Part shown: piece after piece, positions 1-9,705 of the stretch
Layout of the letters: every line of letters begins with the position of its first letter
Numbering within the stretch: the first letter of the stretch is position 1
Assembly (NCBI GenBank): GCA_018902385.1
Contig: JABSSW010000062.1
Coordinates: 62,001 to 126,000, forward strand
From: Physcia stellaris
Taxonomy: Eukaryota > Ascomycota > Lecanoromycetes > Caliciales > Physciaceae
DNA: 64,000 bases
Direction: 5' to 3'
Made by a program: the position numbers and the translations under genes
Notes under the pieces: generated by a model
Told to the model about the DNA's origin: nothing
The model's database searches: none
The model's input: the letters and a program-made list of their open reading frames with translations, nothing else

Positions 1-701
1 GATGCGTGGCGGGGACTGAGGTAGCCGAAGCGGCAGACGTCGGAGCTGAGGCTGAAGAGGGTTTTGGGACGTTTGTTGGGACTGATGTGGAAGTAATCGA
101 AGTGGAATTGATCGAAGAGGGAGAACTCGAGCTAGTCGTGGCTCGGATGCTGCTCACCACGCTCTCAGGAATGCGTGCATGCCCAAGTACTGCAAATTGT
201 CCCAGATGGTTGTCACAACAGGTCGTATTCACATCTGCCTTGGTTCGTGCACAATAGGTTCCATCCGAGCATTGGCTAAGCTGCACAGACTCAACGCTTA
301 CATCTAAAGATGTGCATTACTGTCAGTCATCACCTTTGGCAGCGCATAAAGATCTGACGAAAGGCGGCCTTACCATAAGCGATAGCAAGGCATGCCGGGT
401 CCTGCCAAGTGATATCTGTGCACGAACGTCTCCAGAGGGACGAGTCGCTGTCATAAGGCCCAGCAGGCCCATTCGGGTCTGCTATACATAACGTGCTGGT
501 CTCATTGCAGTTTTCACCGCTGTAGCAACACATACTGGCGCCCACATTGCCAAAGCAAGGCCCTCCGGCCTGGTCAAAATGACCATCTATAAAATAGCAT
601 TTGTGATCCTTATCTGGAGGAAAGGGGGCAAAGGCAGCGGTGGAGAAAAGAGCAAGCAGGATACTGTGCAACAGTGGACTGGAATATAATCTAAATAGCA
701 T
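1..701 (-). CDS. secreted cysteine-rich protein with Ser/Thr-rich tail, C-terminal end outside window
   Basis: Exon 1 runs 701-334 and exon 2 from 275 off the left edge. The 58-nt intron (276-333) begins GTGATG and ends TTAG, and removing it keeps the frame. The product starts with a hydrophobic signal peptide (MLFRLYSSPLLHSILLALFS). A Cys-rich domain follows with CCYSGENC, a WRRSCTDITW block and, after the intron, CSDGTYC and TTCCDN. Beyond that the chain becomes Ser/Thr/Pro-rich to the window edge. This layout is common in ascomycete surface proteins that often end in a membrane segment or GPI signal, but that end is not in the window. The function is unknown. The join is supported because the Cys motifs continue in frame. 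Confidence 0.75.
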
Positions 702-1512
702 TCTGAAGTGATGTTAGTAGTTAAATTTGATGGTCACGGAACGTAGCAGTAGAAATCGATGGGGCAGCCTCGATCACATTCAACCATCAAGGGGGGTGGG
801 CGGAGACTAGGAGCGCTCGTTGCGACCTCGCTACGCCTCAGACCGGGTTTTACTGCAGTTTCTGTACCACCTGCCTTCTCTTATCAATCGATAACCTGAT
901 TGATATGTTCTCAAGGGAAACATCCTGCTCAGCGACTTTGCTGTGCCTCTTGAGAATCCCGGCGCTGCATGACTGGTACCTAAGGAGATAATTGGGTGAG
1001 CTGACCAACGTTCCACACAGGTAATAATGCAACACGATGATGCGAGTTCGAAACGGGTCATGCATTGACGTACATACGTGCGCACCTCCGAAGCAAGAGT
1101 GGTTGGACCTGAAAGAAAGCAACCAAGTCGGCCTGCTGGACAGGGGTGCTGATGCAGGGAAGGCGTCTAGATACCCAACCGCCAGGGGAAATGCTCGAAC
1201 CTTCCACTCGATACATTGTTTGTTTCCCTTTTTCTTTTTCTTTTTCATTCTTCAAATTTTATTGTTTTTCGCTCACTCGCTTCTGAGAAATCGTTTCATG
1301 TATATATCAACTTCATAGCTCGGCCGCGTAGATAAGGAGATTGGTCGACGATGCTATTGCCCAGCAGAACTTTTTTTTGGGGGTTTTCTTGCATAGGCGA
1401 TGCTCGCTGGCCAGGCCAACCACCAAAGTCTCTAAAAGTCTCTATACAGAAGCCTTCAGAGGCATTAGCCAAACTTCTCGGAGAAGGTGTGGATGCGACC
1501 AAATCTCGAGTC
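702..1512. other. intergenic, no gene recognised
   Basis: Several short open frames overlap on both strands without motif, splice logic or signal peptide. A T-rich low-complexity tract lies at about 1228-1262 and makes a lysine-rich false frame on the minus strand. Nothing else stands out. Confidence 0.4.
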
Positions 1513-1605
1513 ATGACTCTGACAGGTCTCTGGGTACTAGCAAAAACGCTTATCTGTGGTCTGGTCGTGATCTTCTGCATTGCTGGAAGCGCAAGCGAGC
1601 TGTGA
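1513..1605 (+). CDS. possible first exon of a small secreted protein
   Basis: Starting at the ATG at 1513 the sequence encodes a strongly hydrophobic leader (MTLTGLWVLAKTLICGLVVI, then FCIAGSAS). It ends at a good donor, GTGAGT at about 1603. The leader resembles a signal peptide. No downstream exon could be assigned: between 1606 and 2430 several frames are open but none gives a recognisable Cys pattern or domain. It may be the first exon of a fast-evolving secreted protein, a decayed gene, or chance. Confidence 0.2.
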   Translation: MTLTGLWVLAKTLICGLVVIFCIAGSASEL

Positions 1606-3130
1606 GTGAACGAGGCAAACGAGGCAAACGCGACCCCTCAATTTGTGAAGTCACTGAATGGCAGAGGAGACCTCTGTCAAGACACGATATCGGTTATTGA
1701 TGCCATTCAAATGCCCAACTTAAGATCGGGGACGTGCCTCTGGGAGGGATCAGCTTTCCTCTCCATGATCGTTCTGGTAATATTTGCGCTCAAAATTCAG
1801 GTAACCCCAGCCTTCGCGTTTCGTTGCTTCTCTACCAGTGGCTATGTGTTATTTGAGTGCCGGCTACGCCAATCCTCTGGTACCCAGCCGTCCCAAATAG
1901 AATGGTGGCGGTATGGGGTTCACCAAGGTGGTGTTCACGTCTCCGTCGATTGAACCACGAACTGGTTCCGCTACAATGCTCTGGCGCTACCAAGTCATTC
2001 GTACACTCTGGAAAGCACCGGAAGGACCTTTCTTGTGGCATTACTGCATGCCTGTTCCCACATTCATAGCCATTCTATCAGAATCTGCCGCAATGTTGCG
2101 TGCCAATACCGGAAGCCGGACATGGCCTCTGGACCGGTCTGCAACACCCATCAGAACAATTTGTGATGGTTATTGCTGCTCGGATCTCTGCTGCTGCTGC
2201 TTGTACATTGCTTATATGGTTTTGTGCTTTGTGCATGGGCTCGCGGGGGGATTATGGAAAGACGATAAACTTTCTTTAAGTCTTCATTTGGTTTCCATGG
2301 TGGATGTGAAGATGCGAAGATTCGCGAGGGTTCCGAGCCTTTCGGATGCTGTTCCAAAATCCTAGCGCCGGGCATTGGTATAGGTGGGTTGATGGCTAAA
2401 ACTTTTAAGGGGGCTGAGGCCTGCAAGTAGACATGTCAACTGATTCTTTCTGTTGACCAGAGCTGACTGAGTTCGACTCTTTTTAGGTGAAAGAATCTTT
2501 TATGTTGAATGACTTCTCCATTTACAAAGTCGTATCAACAAGCGAGCCGAACCTCCGGTGAGAGAATGTTGCTCTCAGTCCAGGAAGCGGGCCGTGTCCG
2601 GGCGAGCGGTCGGAAGACGCACCTAGGTCTGAACTCAACCGGAAGGAAATTCAATTTCGACAGACGAGAGAGGTGACCTTAGGAACCCGTCGTTGAGCCT
2701 GGATTTGTATGTACACTGGTCTAGAAAACGCTCTGATAATCACACTAGTGCTTACTGTGATCGAAACCTGCTTTTTTACCTGGTGTGTTTATGATTAAAT
2801 TGTTACTCACGTCGAAGAATAGCAACCACACGACTCGTATTGAATAGAAATAAGTGAAGTGTCAGAATGATGTACTAGACGTGGACTATATTAATTATTT
2901 ATGAGACGATGATTTTAAGAATAGGAAGGAAAGATGTACAAATGGAGGCCGAATTGCCTGATGTAGGGGCTCCCACTTCCCGGGCATGCTCGTAAAATAC
3001 ACCAACTACACCACTCTATATCAGCAAATTCCCTCCATATTCTCTCAAAAGCGGCGATCGAGGTTTGCGGCATCGCGTTACCTATTCGATCTTGATCAGC
3101 AATCGCCCTACAAGCGTTGGAGAATACAAC
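1606..3130. other. intergenic, no gene recognised
   Basis: Short overlapping frames only. A hydrophobic stretch (plus strand, about 2160-2270) could be a membrane segment but has no exon context. No repeat is evident, and 2700-2940 is mildly AT-rich. Confidence 0.35.
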
Positions 3131-3415
3131 TTACGCAGCGCTTAGCATTTCCCGTACTTCCACGTCGCACATATCGTGGTCCGACCACCACCGGGGATTG
3201 ATCGCAGTTGAGCTCGACGCAACGGTGTCCAACGCATGTCTGTGTATTGGGGCAATTACCGCGTTTGTCCAGGAGCCCACAGGGTCGGCTTCTCGCACAG
3301 CGTCTGCGAGGTCGGTAAGGTCTACGTCGAAACTTCCGTCGTTGGAGGGTGATTCGGTGGCTGGATAGGCAGCTGCTAGACCTAAGCAGGCCGCGAGGAG
3401 GAGGGTGAACTTCAT
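3131..3415 (-). CDS. small secreted protein, 94 aa
   Basis: The single exon starts with MKFTLLLAACLGLAAAYP, a clear signal peptide with an AxA-type cleavage region. The mature part is about 75 residues, acidic at first (DVDLTDLADAVREADP), with one cysteine. It matches no family I recognise. The start is fixed by the signal peptide. An inverted-repeat transposon ends only 14 bp upstream of the ATG, so this copy's promoter and leader must lie partly inside that element. It may be an effector-like protein; that is inference from size and leader only. The last residues could change if an intron was missed. Confidence 0.5.
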   Translation of the reverse strand: MKFTLLLAACLGLAAAYPATESPSNDGSFDVDLTDLADAVREADPVGSWTNAVIAPIHRHALDTVASSSTAINPRWWSDHDMCDVEVREMLSAA

Positions 3416-3429
3416 GGTGATGAATGTTA

Positions 3430-3479
3430 GGCGTCGTCACGACGCTTTTCTACGATCCTTATAAGGCTTATAAGTACAA
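3430..3479 (+). repeat. left terminal inverted repeat of the 366-bp element
   Basis: Begins with the hairpin GGCGTCGTCACGACGC and continues to TTATAAGTAC. It pairs with 3746-3795. Confidence 0.8.
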
Positions 3480-3745
3480 AGCTCCAGTTGTACTAGCAAG
3501 GCTTATTAGTACTGATCGTCATGAAGACAGCTTAGAGTACAGTACTGCTTATTAAGGGCCGACAAGACGTGAAACGCGAAATTATCTCGTAAACTTCGCA
3601 TTCGCGCTAGTAACGAGGTACAATAAGGACGGTACAGGAGTTAAAAGGAACATCGATGTTCCTTTGAGTTAATGTACTTATAAACCCATTAACTACGAGA
3701 TTACGGTGAAACAAGCGTGGGGGAGTTGTTTCATCTGGGTAATAA

Positions 3746-3795
3746 CTGTACTTATAAGGCTTATAAGGACCAAAAAAAAGCGTCGTGACGACGCC
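3746..3795 (-). repeat. right terminal inverted repeat of the 366-bp element
   Basis: Reverse complement of the left repeat, with identical outer 16 bp and about 80% identity further in. Confidence 0.8.
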
Positions 3796-4004
3796 TGTTG
3801 TAAAAACGAATTTGTTGGTGTTGTGCTTATTGAGAGTTGAGTACGACTGGAGGATGAAGAAGGAGTTGAAGAATGGGGATTCAAGAGAGGATCTGGCAGC
3901 TACTTATACACAAAAGCGACGTGGTTTGTCATTATCATCCGGAATGCCAATGTTCTTGGTTTTGAGGATTTGCTGAGGTGCAGCGGCCCATACCGCCTGA
4001 TTAG

Positions 4005-4120
4005 GAATGAAAGCTGAGTGAGACGGACTTGGCACGGGGTTGTTTTGCCCTGCTAACGCGTATGAGATGCAGTGATCCATATAACGTTCGATCAGAAATG
4101 AAGCTGAGTGAGACGAACCT
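4005..4120. repeat. short direct duplication
   Basis: Two copies of a 26-bp word built on AAGCTGAGTGAGACG lie at 4005-4030 and 4095-4120, 90 bp apart, with a few differences. No coding context. Confidence 0.6.
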
Positions 4121-4196
4121 GACATGAACGATTATTGATTGTTCCGCCGAAGAGCTCCAGCGAAAGATCTCTGCAGGTTCAGGGGTAATCTAAGCT

Positions 4197-4358
4197 ACAA
4201 TAGATATAGAGCTTTGCTATAGCCACCCGCCGTCCTGTTCTCCCTCATCCGCTGGCGCTGTCAAAGGTCTTTCGTCACTCATTTTCTCTCGGTATGAGAG
4301 GACGGGCGGTGGCATTAGGAAAAGGGGGTGTGGCTATAGTAAGGCTCTAGATATAGTG
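4197..4358. mobile_element. small foldback (MITE-like) element, about 162 bp
   Basis: The left arm (from ACAATAGATATAGAGC through CTATAGCCACCCGCC) is the imperfect reverse complement of the right arm (GGCGGTGGC ... TGTGGCTATAGTAAGG ... CTAGATATAGTGT). About 23 of the outer 28 positions pair, and a second paired block (GCCACCCGCCGTCC / GGACGGGCGGTGGC) lies inside. No clean target duplication and no coding frame were found. It could be a transposon remnant or a natural inverted repeat. Confidence 0.5.
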
Positions 4359-5784
4359 TTCAGGATTCAATCTGATTGAGCAGCATATGCGAGGATTCAT
4401 TCTAGATTACTGACTCATCTTCTCGAACATTTCAGCCATGTCACTAGATCCATTGCGGAATCCATGTCAGCGCAGCAGGACAGACAAGCAAGGAACACTC
4501 TCGATCAGGGCGGGACCAATGCCCCTTAGACTCGGTTCACTTGCTGACCGCTCACCGCCGAGAATTGGTTTCACGCTTAGACCCCTCGGCGTTAAGTCAT
4601 CTGGTCGTTGCCAAGGTGCAATCCATGTCGGCACGGGCAGGTAGACATGTAGAAAGCCCGAGCAGATCCCGATAAGGGATGAGGCATTCCGTTCATTGAT
4701 CGTGCAGCAGGAATTCTTATCCGACACTCGTGTCGCTGTAGGGTCCTCGCGGCACGCTGAGGTTCTCAACCGATCTCGCCCCAGAGTTGGAGATCAGCTG
4801 AGCAGTGGTGAGACTCGGGACGGTGAAGAAGACAGAGTCGAGTACATGGAGACATCCCACTCGCCCAAGATGGAACCATCTCCGTTCGAGCCGAGCTGTA
4901 GCAGCGGTAAAAAGACAGAGAGAAGTGAATGAGAGGTTACGATTCTAGCGCTCCCCTCACGGTAGGAGAATGGGTTAAGGAGTGGATGAATACCTAGGTA
5001 GTTGGCAGTTAAAGAGCTTTGATTCCGATGATGAATGTAATTGATATCTCGTACTTACTAAGGCTCTAGAAAGGAAGATGCCTCTGCTGGCGGTCTAGGG
5101 TCAAGCTCCTTATGTGATAGTGCGAGTGTGACCACTGATTGCACCCATAAGAATACTGCAAGAAGAGCTGCTGGATGTGGCAGCCATACATTGATCAAAA
5201 GATATTTCAGCAAGCGGGGCATGTTTCTGTCGGGCCTTACGTATGCTGAAATTCCTCCAAGACTCTTGTCCCTTACTAGCCGCACCAATAGCCTTTTCGT
5301 TTCGTTTTCAAGGAAAGCTCGATATTGAGAAGCGGCCATTAGTTGTTCGGAGGGGAATCTCTTTATCCTCTTGGATTATTCACGGGCAAGGTTCGGAGAA
5401 TAGAATGCAGATATCTTCGATCCACGTTGGAAGTCTTTCGCTATCTAGACTAGACGTCTCTTCATACACCGGATGGTTTGTTTCGAATCCTGGAGAGAAG
5501 TAGACCTTCCTGCACGACCATTAAGCCCGAGGATCTCTAGTAAACTCGGCAATTACCGTTGCGAAAATTGTAATTACGCACCATTTCCGTCACACCTGTA
5601 CGGTAGTACAACCACCTTTTTCGCACCTCCCAAACATGAAAGGAGAGTCCGTTCTATACCCCATCACCTTCCTCCATCTTTCCCTTCTTGACTGGCTGTC
5701 CGTTTACCGCGGAGTCATCTTCAGCGCTTCGCTTCCGGGTCTCTAGACTATTGGAGGGTTGTCTCTGAGAGATGAAGAAATGAG
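4359..5784. other. intergenic, no gene recognised
   Basis: One plus-strand frame from 4438 to 4932 is open for 165 codons except for one stop near 4642. It is Ser/Arg/Glu-rich and matches nothing. A minus-strand frame (5058-5339) includes a hydrophobic stretch but no other gene sign. Confidence 0.35.
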
Positions 5785-6343
5785 TCAAGGAAGTTCAAAG
5801 AACATTGGGTCGACAGAATTGGATGAAAAGGGGCTTACTCCTAATACCTCGTCCCCAGCGGAGTCGATATTTTCCTTAGTTCCAGGCATTTTGGATCTTG
5901 CATCATCTAGCTGGCTCATGAGCTTCTCTGCCTCTTCTCTCTGGATCCGGCTCTCCTCCTTCAACTCCTCGATTGTCCTCTGAAACTCCTCGTTGGATTT
6001 AGTAAGTTCCTTGTTGGATCTAGTAAGTTCCATGGTCTTGAATGTCTAAAGTTTTATCAATCAGCGGGCTTACTCTCTCCGATTTTAGGTAATCATCTAG
6101 GCAGAAGGCGAACGATAGGCAAAGGTGATGGAAAGTCTGATGACTAACCTCAAGGCGAAGCTTTTCTTCCAGAAAATCACAGTTTTTTAGCAAGGTTTCG
6201 GCATCATCCATCAGATCCTGGAACCCGTCTTCTTCCCCCTTATCCCAGTATACACGGTAGATTTTAAGATCGCGATGGTACGCTGGTAGATCATGGATTG
6301 GCGCGTGGAAAGTGATGGTCTTCTGGTAAGGGGAGTGAGGCAT
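5785..6343 (-). CDS. small coiled-coil protein, 151 aa
   Basis: Exon 1 is 6343-6149 and exon 2 is 6045-5785. The 103-nt intron (GTTAGT...TTTAG) joins in phase 0. The N-terminal 65 residues are mixed and aromatic (DLPAYHRDLKIYRVYWDKGE). After the splice the chain turns into a heptad-rich coiled coil of about 60 residues (NKELTKSNEEFQRTIEELKE). It ends in a Ser/Pro-rich tail with VDPMFFELP. There is no signal peptide or membrane segment, so the protein is probably cytoplasmic or nuclear. No family was recognised. The intron is believable because the coiled-coil frame opens exactly at the acceptor. Confidence 0.6.
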
Positions 6344-7231
6344 TGTGAACTGAGTTGGGTCGACCTTAAACTACCAGGTTGTACAGAAAAACACGGCGAC
6401 TCTTTGACTTGTATCCCAAGGAGAGTCGAAGAGAGTCCAGTGTTGATACAAGTGGTAAGTTCCGCGATTATTGCCTGGGACAACCGAACCCTATCTTAAT
6501 GCCAAGACTTTAGGGTCATCAATCGGTGCTCGAGCTCATCTACCTGGTGATCGCAACTCGTGTCTGAATAATGTAGGAGCTCTGTTTATCTGCCAGGTTA
6601 CTTTTCCGCTGAGTTACCCAGTCGGCGTGAGGCTGCCTCGAGCATCACTGGAAGGCTTACCTGACCCAGCTCCGGGTCCGACTAATACCCATAGCCCTTG
6701 ATTTGTACCGGTTTTTGCTATGAAGGAGAACTTTACTAACGTGGAGTCAAAATTTCCTACCAGGTGATTGCCATGCTGATTCGTTGTTATCTGGAACCTA
6801 TGTAACCCATATTTCACGTTCTTGTGCTGCTTCATACCTTTCAATCATTAGGCAACAGATACTTGCTTCTACGTCTCAGGATTGTGATTAGACGCGAATC
6901 ACAGCGGCAAAAGTGATTTTGTCTCTAGATGAAGTATGCTGGATTGACTCGCTGCTACAGAGTAAACTTTCTCCGCGGGAGAACCTCCGCTTCATCCAGC
7001 GCCTTGAGAACAACCTGCGCAATACACTGCCTCTATGCCAGAATCCCCCTAATGTCAGTGGATAGGAAATTCTCAAGTGGAGTGAATAGCGTGAAACGAA
7101 GGAGATGGAGTGTGGGGATGCTCGTTCATCCTGGTGACAGCCGCCGTCTTCACCCAGCTAAAACCATGTGATCGCAAAGTGGATTACCGACAGTCACCGC
7201 TCATGTCGCACAATTGTGGTACTCGAGTGGG
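6344..7231. other. intergenic, no gene recognised
   Basis: Only overlapping short frames. The sequence just before 7365 is C/T-rich, as fungal leaders often are, and probably belongs to the gene starting near 7409. Confidence 0.35.
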
Positions 7232-7237
7232 TATAAG
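7232..7237 (+). promoter_or_regulatory. TATA-like box
   Basis: TATAAG about 175 bp upstream of the ATG at 7409, followed by a pyrimidine-rich leader. Confidence 0.4.
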
Positions 7238-7408
7238 AACCGCCTCTCCCACGTACCAAGTTCTCCATATCCTCCCTCGCAATTCCCAGCAAAATATCAA
7301 CCTAGACTCTCCCAGCAATATATTCCATTTTTCAACTTTTCCAAGAATACATCCAATCGCACTGATGGATTCTGCAAATTCAATGTCTGGAGATAGGCTG
7401 GCTATAGT

Positions 7409-8052
7409 ATGCAAACAACCCACTCTGATTTTTTCCCTTCGCCTTGCATAGCCATTAAAGGAGCTACGCTGACAGCTCCCAAGATGCCAGTCCCCGAGAT
7501 AACACAACCAAAAGAAGCATCTGTGGAGGATTGGAATAAGCAGTTCATACACTTGCACTTCCTCGCAGATCTTAGATCGACCTTGATCAAATCCATACAG
7601 AGTCCGGGTTTGGCCATCCTCGAAAATCTGATCAAGATGCAGATCGACAATTTCAAAAGCTGGTACTTTGAAAGACGTTCCAGTGTCGTCGATGACGTGG
7701 TCGGACGTCTCATTCGATACAGCACAAGATTCAACGACCTTTTCGACGACAAAAACGGCAAAGTCTTGGAGATGGGGCTTGACACTATCTTGGCCAGTAT
7801 TTTCAGGAGTCTAGAGCGCGACTTGAAAGAATATAAGCCCGATGACACAAATAGACTTGTATTCAAGCAAGGAATCGAGGGACACCGAAATTGGATTAAG
7901 CGCTTACCCAGCTCTTGCCCCAAGGCTAAAAAAGCACTCAGTAAGCTTTTCAACTATATAGATAACGAGTCGAAACTCCAGGTATACCTCTCTTTCCCTT
8001 TTGGCATAGACTCACTCAGCTGATACAGCTTCAGGATCAGAAAAAAAGATGA
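7409..8052 (+). CDS. helical protein of unknown function, about 196 aa
   Basis: Exon 1 runs from the ATG at 7409 to 7981. An alternative start at 7484 begins MPVPEITQPKEAS. A donor GTATAC at 7982 and acceptor ACAG at 8028 give a short second exon that ends at 8052. The protein is mainly alpha-helical, with alternating charged and hydrophobic residues (DWNKQFIHLHFLADLRSTLI; VVDDVVGRLIRYSTRFNDLF). It has no signal peptide or membrane segment. I do not recognise the family. The end is uncertain, because the adjacent 30-bp tandem array (8085-8395) is open in more than one frame and could be part of the protein if splicing differs. Confidence 0.5.
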
Positions 8053-8084
8053 AGAGGCGGCTGAAGCCCAACAGAGCGATCAAG

Positions 8085-8395
8085 AACCATCCCGGAACCG
8101 GGATAGATATTATAAGCCATCCGGAGACCAGAAAAGATATCAAGAGCCGTCCAGGGGTCGGTACAGATATCAAGAGGCATACGAAGACGAGAACATATAT
8201 CAAGAGGACGAAGACCAGAACATATATCAAGAGCCACCTGAGCACCGGGATAGAGCTAAAAATTCATCTGGCCATCGGAGTAAACCTAAGGAGACTCTCG
8301 AGTACCGGAGTAAGCCTAAAAAGTCATCTGGACACCGGAAATGAGATCAGGAGACATCCGACCATCAGCAAAGCGGTAAAAAGGGGCAGAAACTT
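8085..8395 (+). repeat. 30-bp minisatellite, about 10 units
   Basis: Tandem units of 27-30 bp built on AGATATCAAGAGCC and GGAGACCGG. Because units are multiples of 3, two frames stay open. One gives a Tyr/Gln/Glu-rich ten-residue repeat (RYQEPSRGRY, RYQEAYEDEN, IYQEPPEHRD). The other gives TGxDIKSHP-like repeats and runs to 8432. Later units drift. It directly follows the 7409 gene. Confidence 0.75.
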
Positions 8396-9233
8396 GTTGT
8401 CTACCGAGGAGACCATTCTTGATGTAAGATAAATCATAATGAACAGAATGATTGTATTTGGAGCATATTTAGAAATTTGGATATGAACCTAATTTCAATG
8501 TGCCATGAAATTCCCCAAATAGCTTCATCTTTTTATCGAACGTTCTGCTCAAGGCTTGATACATCCTAAAGGAGTGACTCAGCAGTCCGTCTTCTCCACC
8601 TCTGCTCCCGAAAGCGCGATCTCCGTAAACAGTCCGTCTTTCTATCCCTCGAGCGGTCTTCTATTACCATAGCTCTCCCTTTCCACTCCAACATTAGACC
8701 CAACACAAAGTCTCTTCCCCCTCTCTGCTTCAAGTAAGACATAGAAACTTTCAAATCTTCAAGTCATTCAGCATGTCGGAAGTATAGCAAGAATTCCAGC
8801 TCTAGCAGCTATGATCTTTGTATCTCCTTTTAATTGACCGAAGTCGTTGATGCAGTAACGAGGGTGGCTCGACGTTGTGTCCCTTAGGAAGGTTTTGGTT
8901 CGGCGACGTCTTATGGATGGACGTGATAAGGAGCTGCGAGGAGGAGTGGAGATGTTCGAGTTTGATGTTGATGAGGAGTTGGGAGATTACTCTATTTTTG
9001 CTTTGTGATCTTGGGGGCTCTTTTTTTGCTCTAAAAGCTATTATCTTAAGAGTATATTCGTGAGCGTAAACGCAGTTACTCCGCAAAACAAAGTCTGAGA
9101 TCGTTTTAATCGATGCTCTGTAGATTCACCTCCTACAAAGCACCTCAAGCCCCTTTCCCCCGCCCTCGGAGCACATATCCTCAAGTATCGACCCGAGGAC
9201 CAGATTCGGTCAATCATCGAGAGCAGCATGTAA
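8396..9233. other. intergenic, no gene recognised
   Basis: Short frames only, with no domain or signal peptide of note. Confidence 0.35.
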
Positions 9234-9238
9234 TATAC

Positions 9239-9325
9239 TGTAAGACTGAACCACTGCACCAAAAGTGAGGCCCCACAAGTAGTGAGTAGCGTATGGTGGT
9301 ATATGAGGGTAATTCTGGTTTGACA
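9239..9325 (-). repeat. LTR of the TRIM-like element
   Basis: 87 bp, TG...CA, with TATAC just outside. This is the less mutated copy. Confidence 0.8.
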
Positions 9326-9613
9326 CACCCTTTCAGCTTAGTTAAGCTTCGGTGAACTAAAATGTATCGAATATAGCGTGATGAAATGTACTTGTAATAA
9401 TAGTATTAATGAAACAACTCAAATCTCAGTGTGATACGTGACAATTTGTAAGTGTTTTTCGTTCGTATGTACTGTATCGTCATACGGTGTCGCGCTTAAT
9501 CAATCAAATCATTTGATTAGTATTGATACTCGTTTCGTTGTGCGTTTTGTAGAATTCGAACTTGCGACGTTCGTGTTTGTGCGCTAATTTTAAGCGAGAT
9601 TCGAACTCATAAC

Positions 9614-9700
9614 TGTAAGATTGAATCACTGCACCAAAAGTGAGATCCCACAAGTAGTGAGTAGCGTATGATGATATATGATGATAATTCTGATCTGACA
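9614..9700 (-). repeat. LTR of the TRIM-like element
   Basis: 87 bp, TG...CA, with TATAC just outside. More AT-rich than its partner. Confidence 0.8.
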
Positions 9701-9705
9701 TATAC

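Larger units (their letters stand above)
3430..3795. mobile_element. MITE-like non-autonomous DNA transposon, 366 bp
   Basis: The two ends are inverted repeats of about 50 bp (3430-3479 and 3746-3795). The outermost 16 bp, GGCGTCGTCACGACGC, are identical and are themselves a near-perfect hairpin. After a variable T-rich spacer the repeats continue with TCCTTATAAG and TTATAAGTAC. The interior (3480-3745) has no coding frame but repeats short GTACTTATAA and TAAGG-like words and contains the palindrome GGAACATCGATGTTCC. Flanks TGTTA and TGTTG form an imperfect 5-bp target duplication. The superfamily is not assignable. Confidence 0.75.
9239..9700 (-). mobile_element. TRIM-like non-autonomous LTR element, 462 bp
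   Basis: Two 87-bp direct repeats, 9239-9325 and 9614-9700, each start TG and end CA. They are bordered by identical 5-bp duplications, TATAC at 9234-9238 and 9701-9705. The 288-bp interior has no coding frame. On the minus strand a purine-rich GAAAGGGTG sits beside one LTR, as a polypurine tract would, so that orientation is preferred. The LTRs differ at about 10 of 87 sites, 9 of them transitions. The whole structure is present. Its length and lack of genes place it with TRIM elements. It appears old. Confidence 0.8.

Noticed and set aside
850-1255. Lysine-rich minus-strand frames
   Set aside because: The lysines come from a T-rich low-complexity tract on the plus strand.
3693-3976. Short frames across the right end of the 366-bp MITE
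   Set aside because: They span the transposon boundary and have no coding features.
7402-7953. Minus-strand open frame of 183 codons
   Set aside because: Shadow of the plus-strand helical protein gene, with no signal or domain.
8012-8245. Very hydrophobic minus-strand frame resembling membrane segments
   Set aside because: It is the complement of the 30-bp minisatellite and has no flanking coding sequence.
9590-9660. tRNA-like A and B boxes near the TRIM
   Set aside because: Spacing between the boxes is about 30 nt and no cloverleaf can be drawn. They lie across an LTR edge, so this is not annotated as a tRNA gene.
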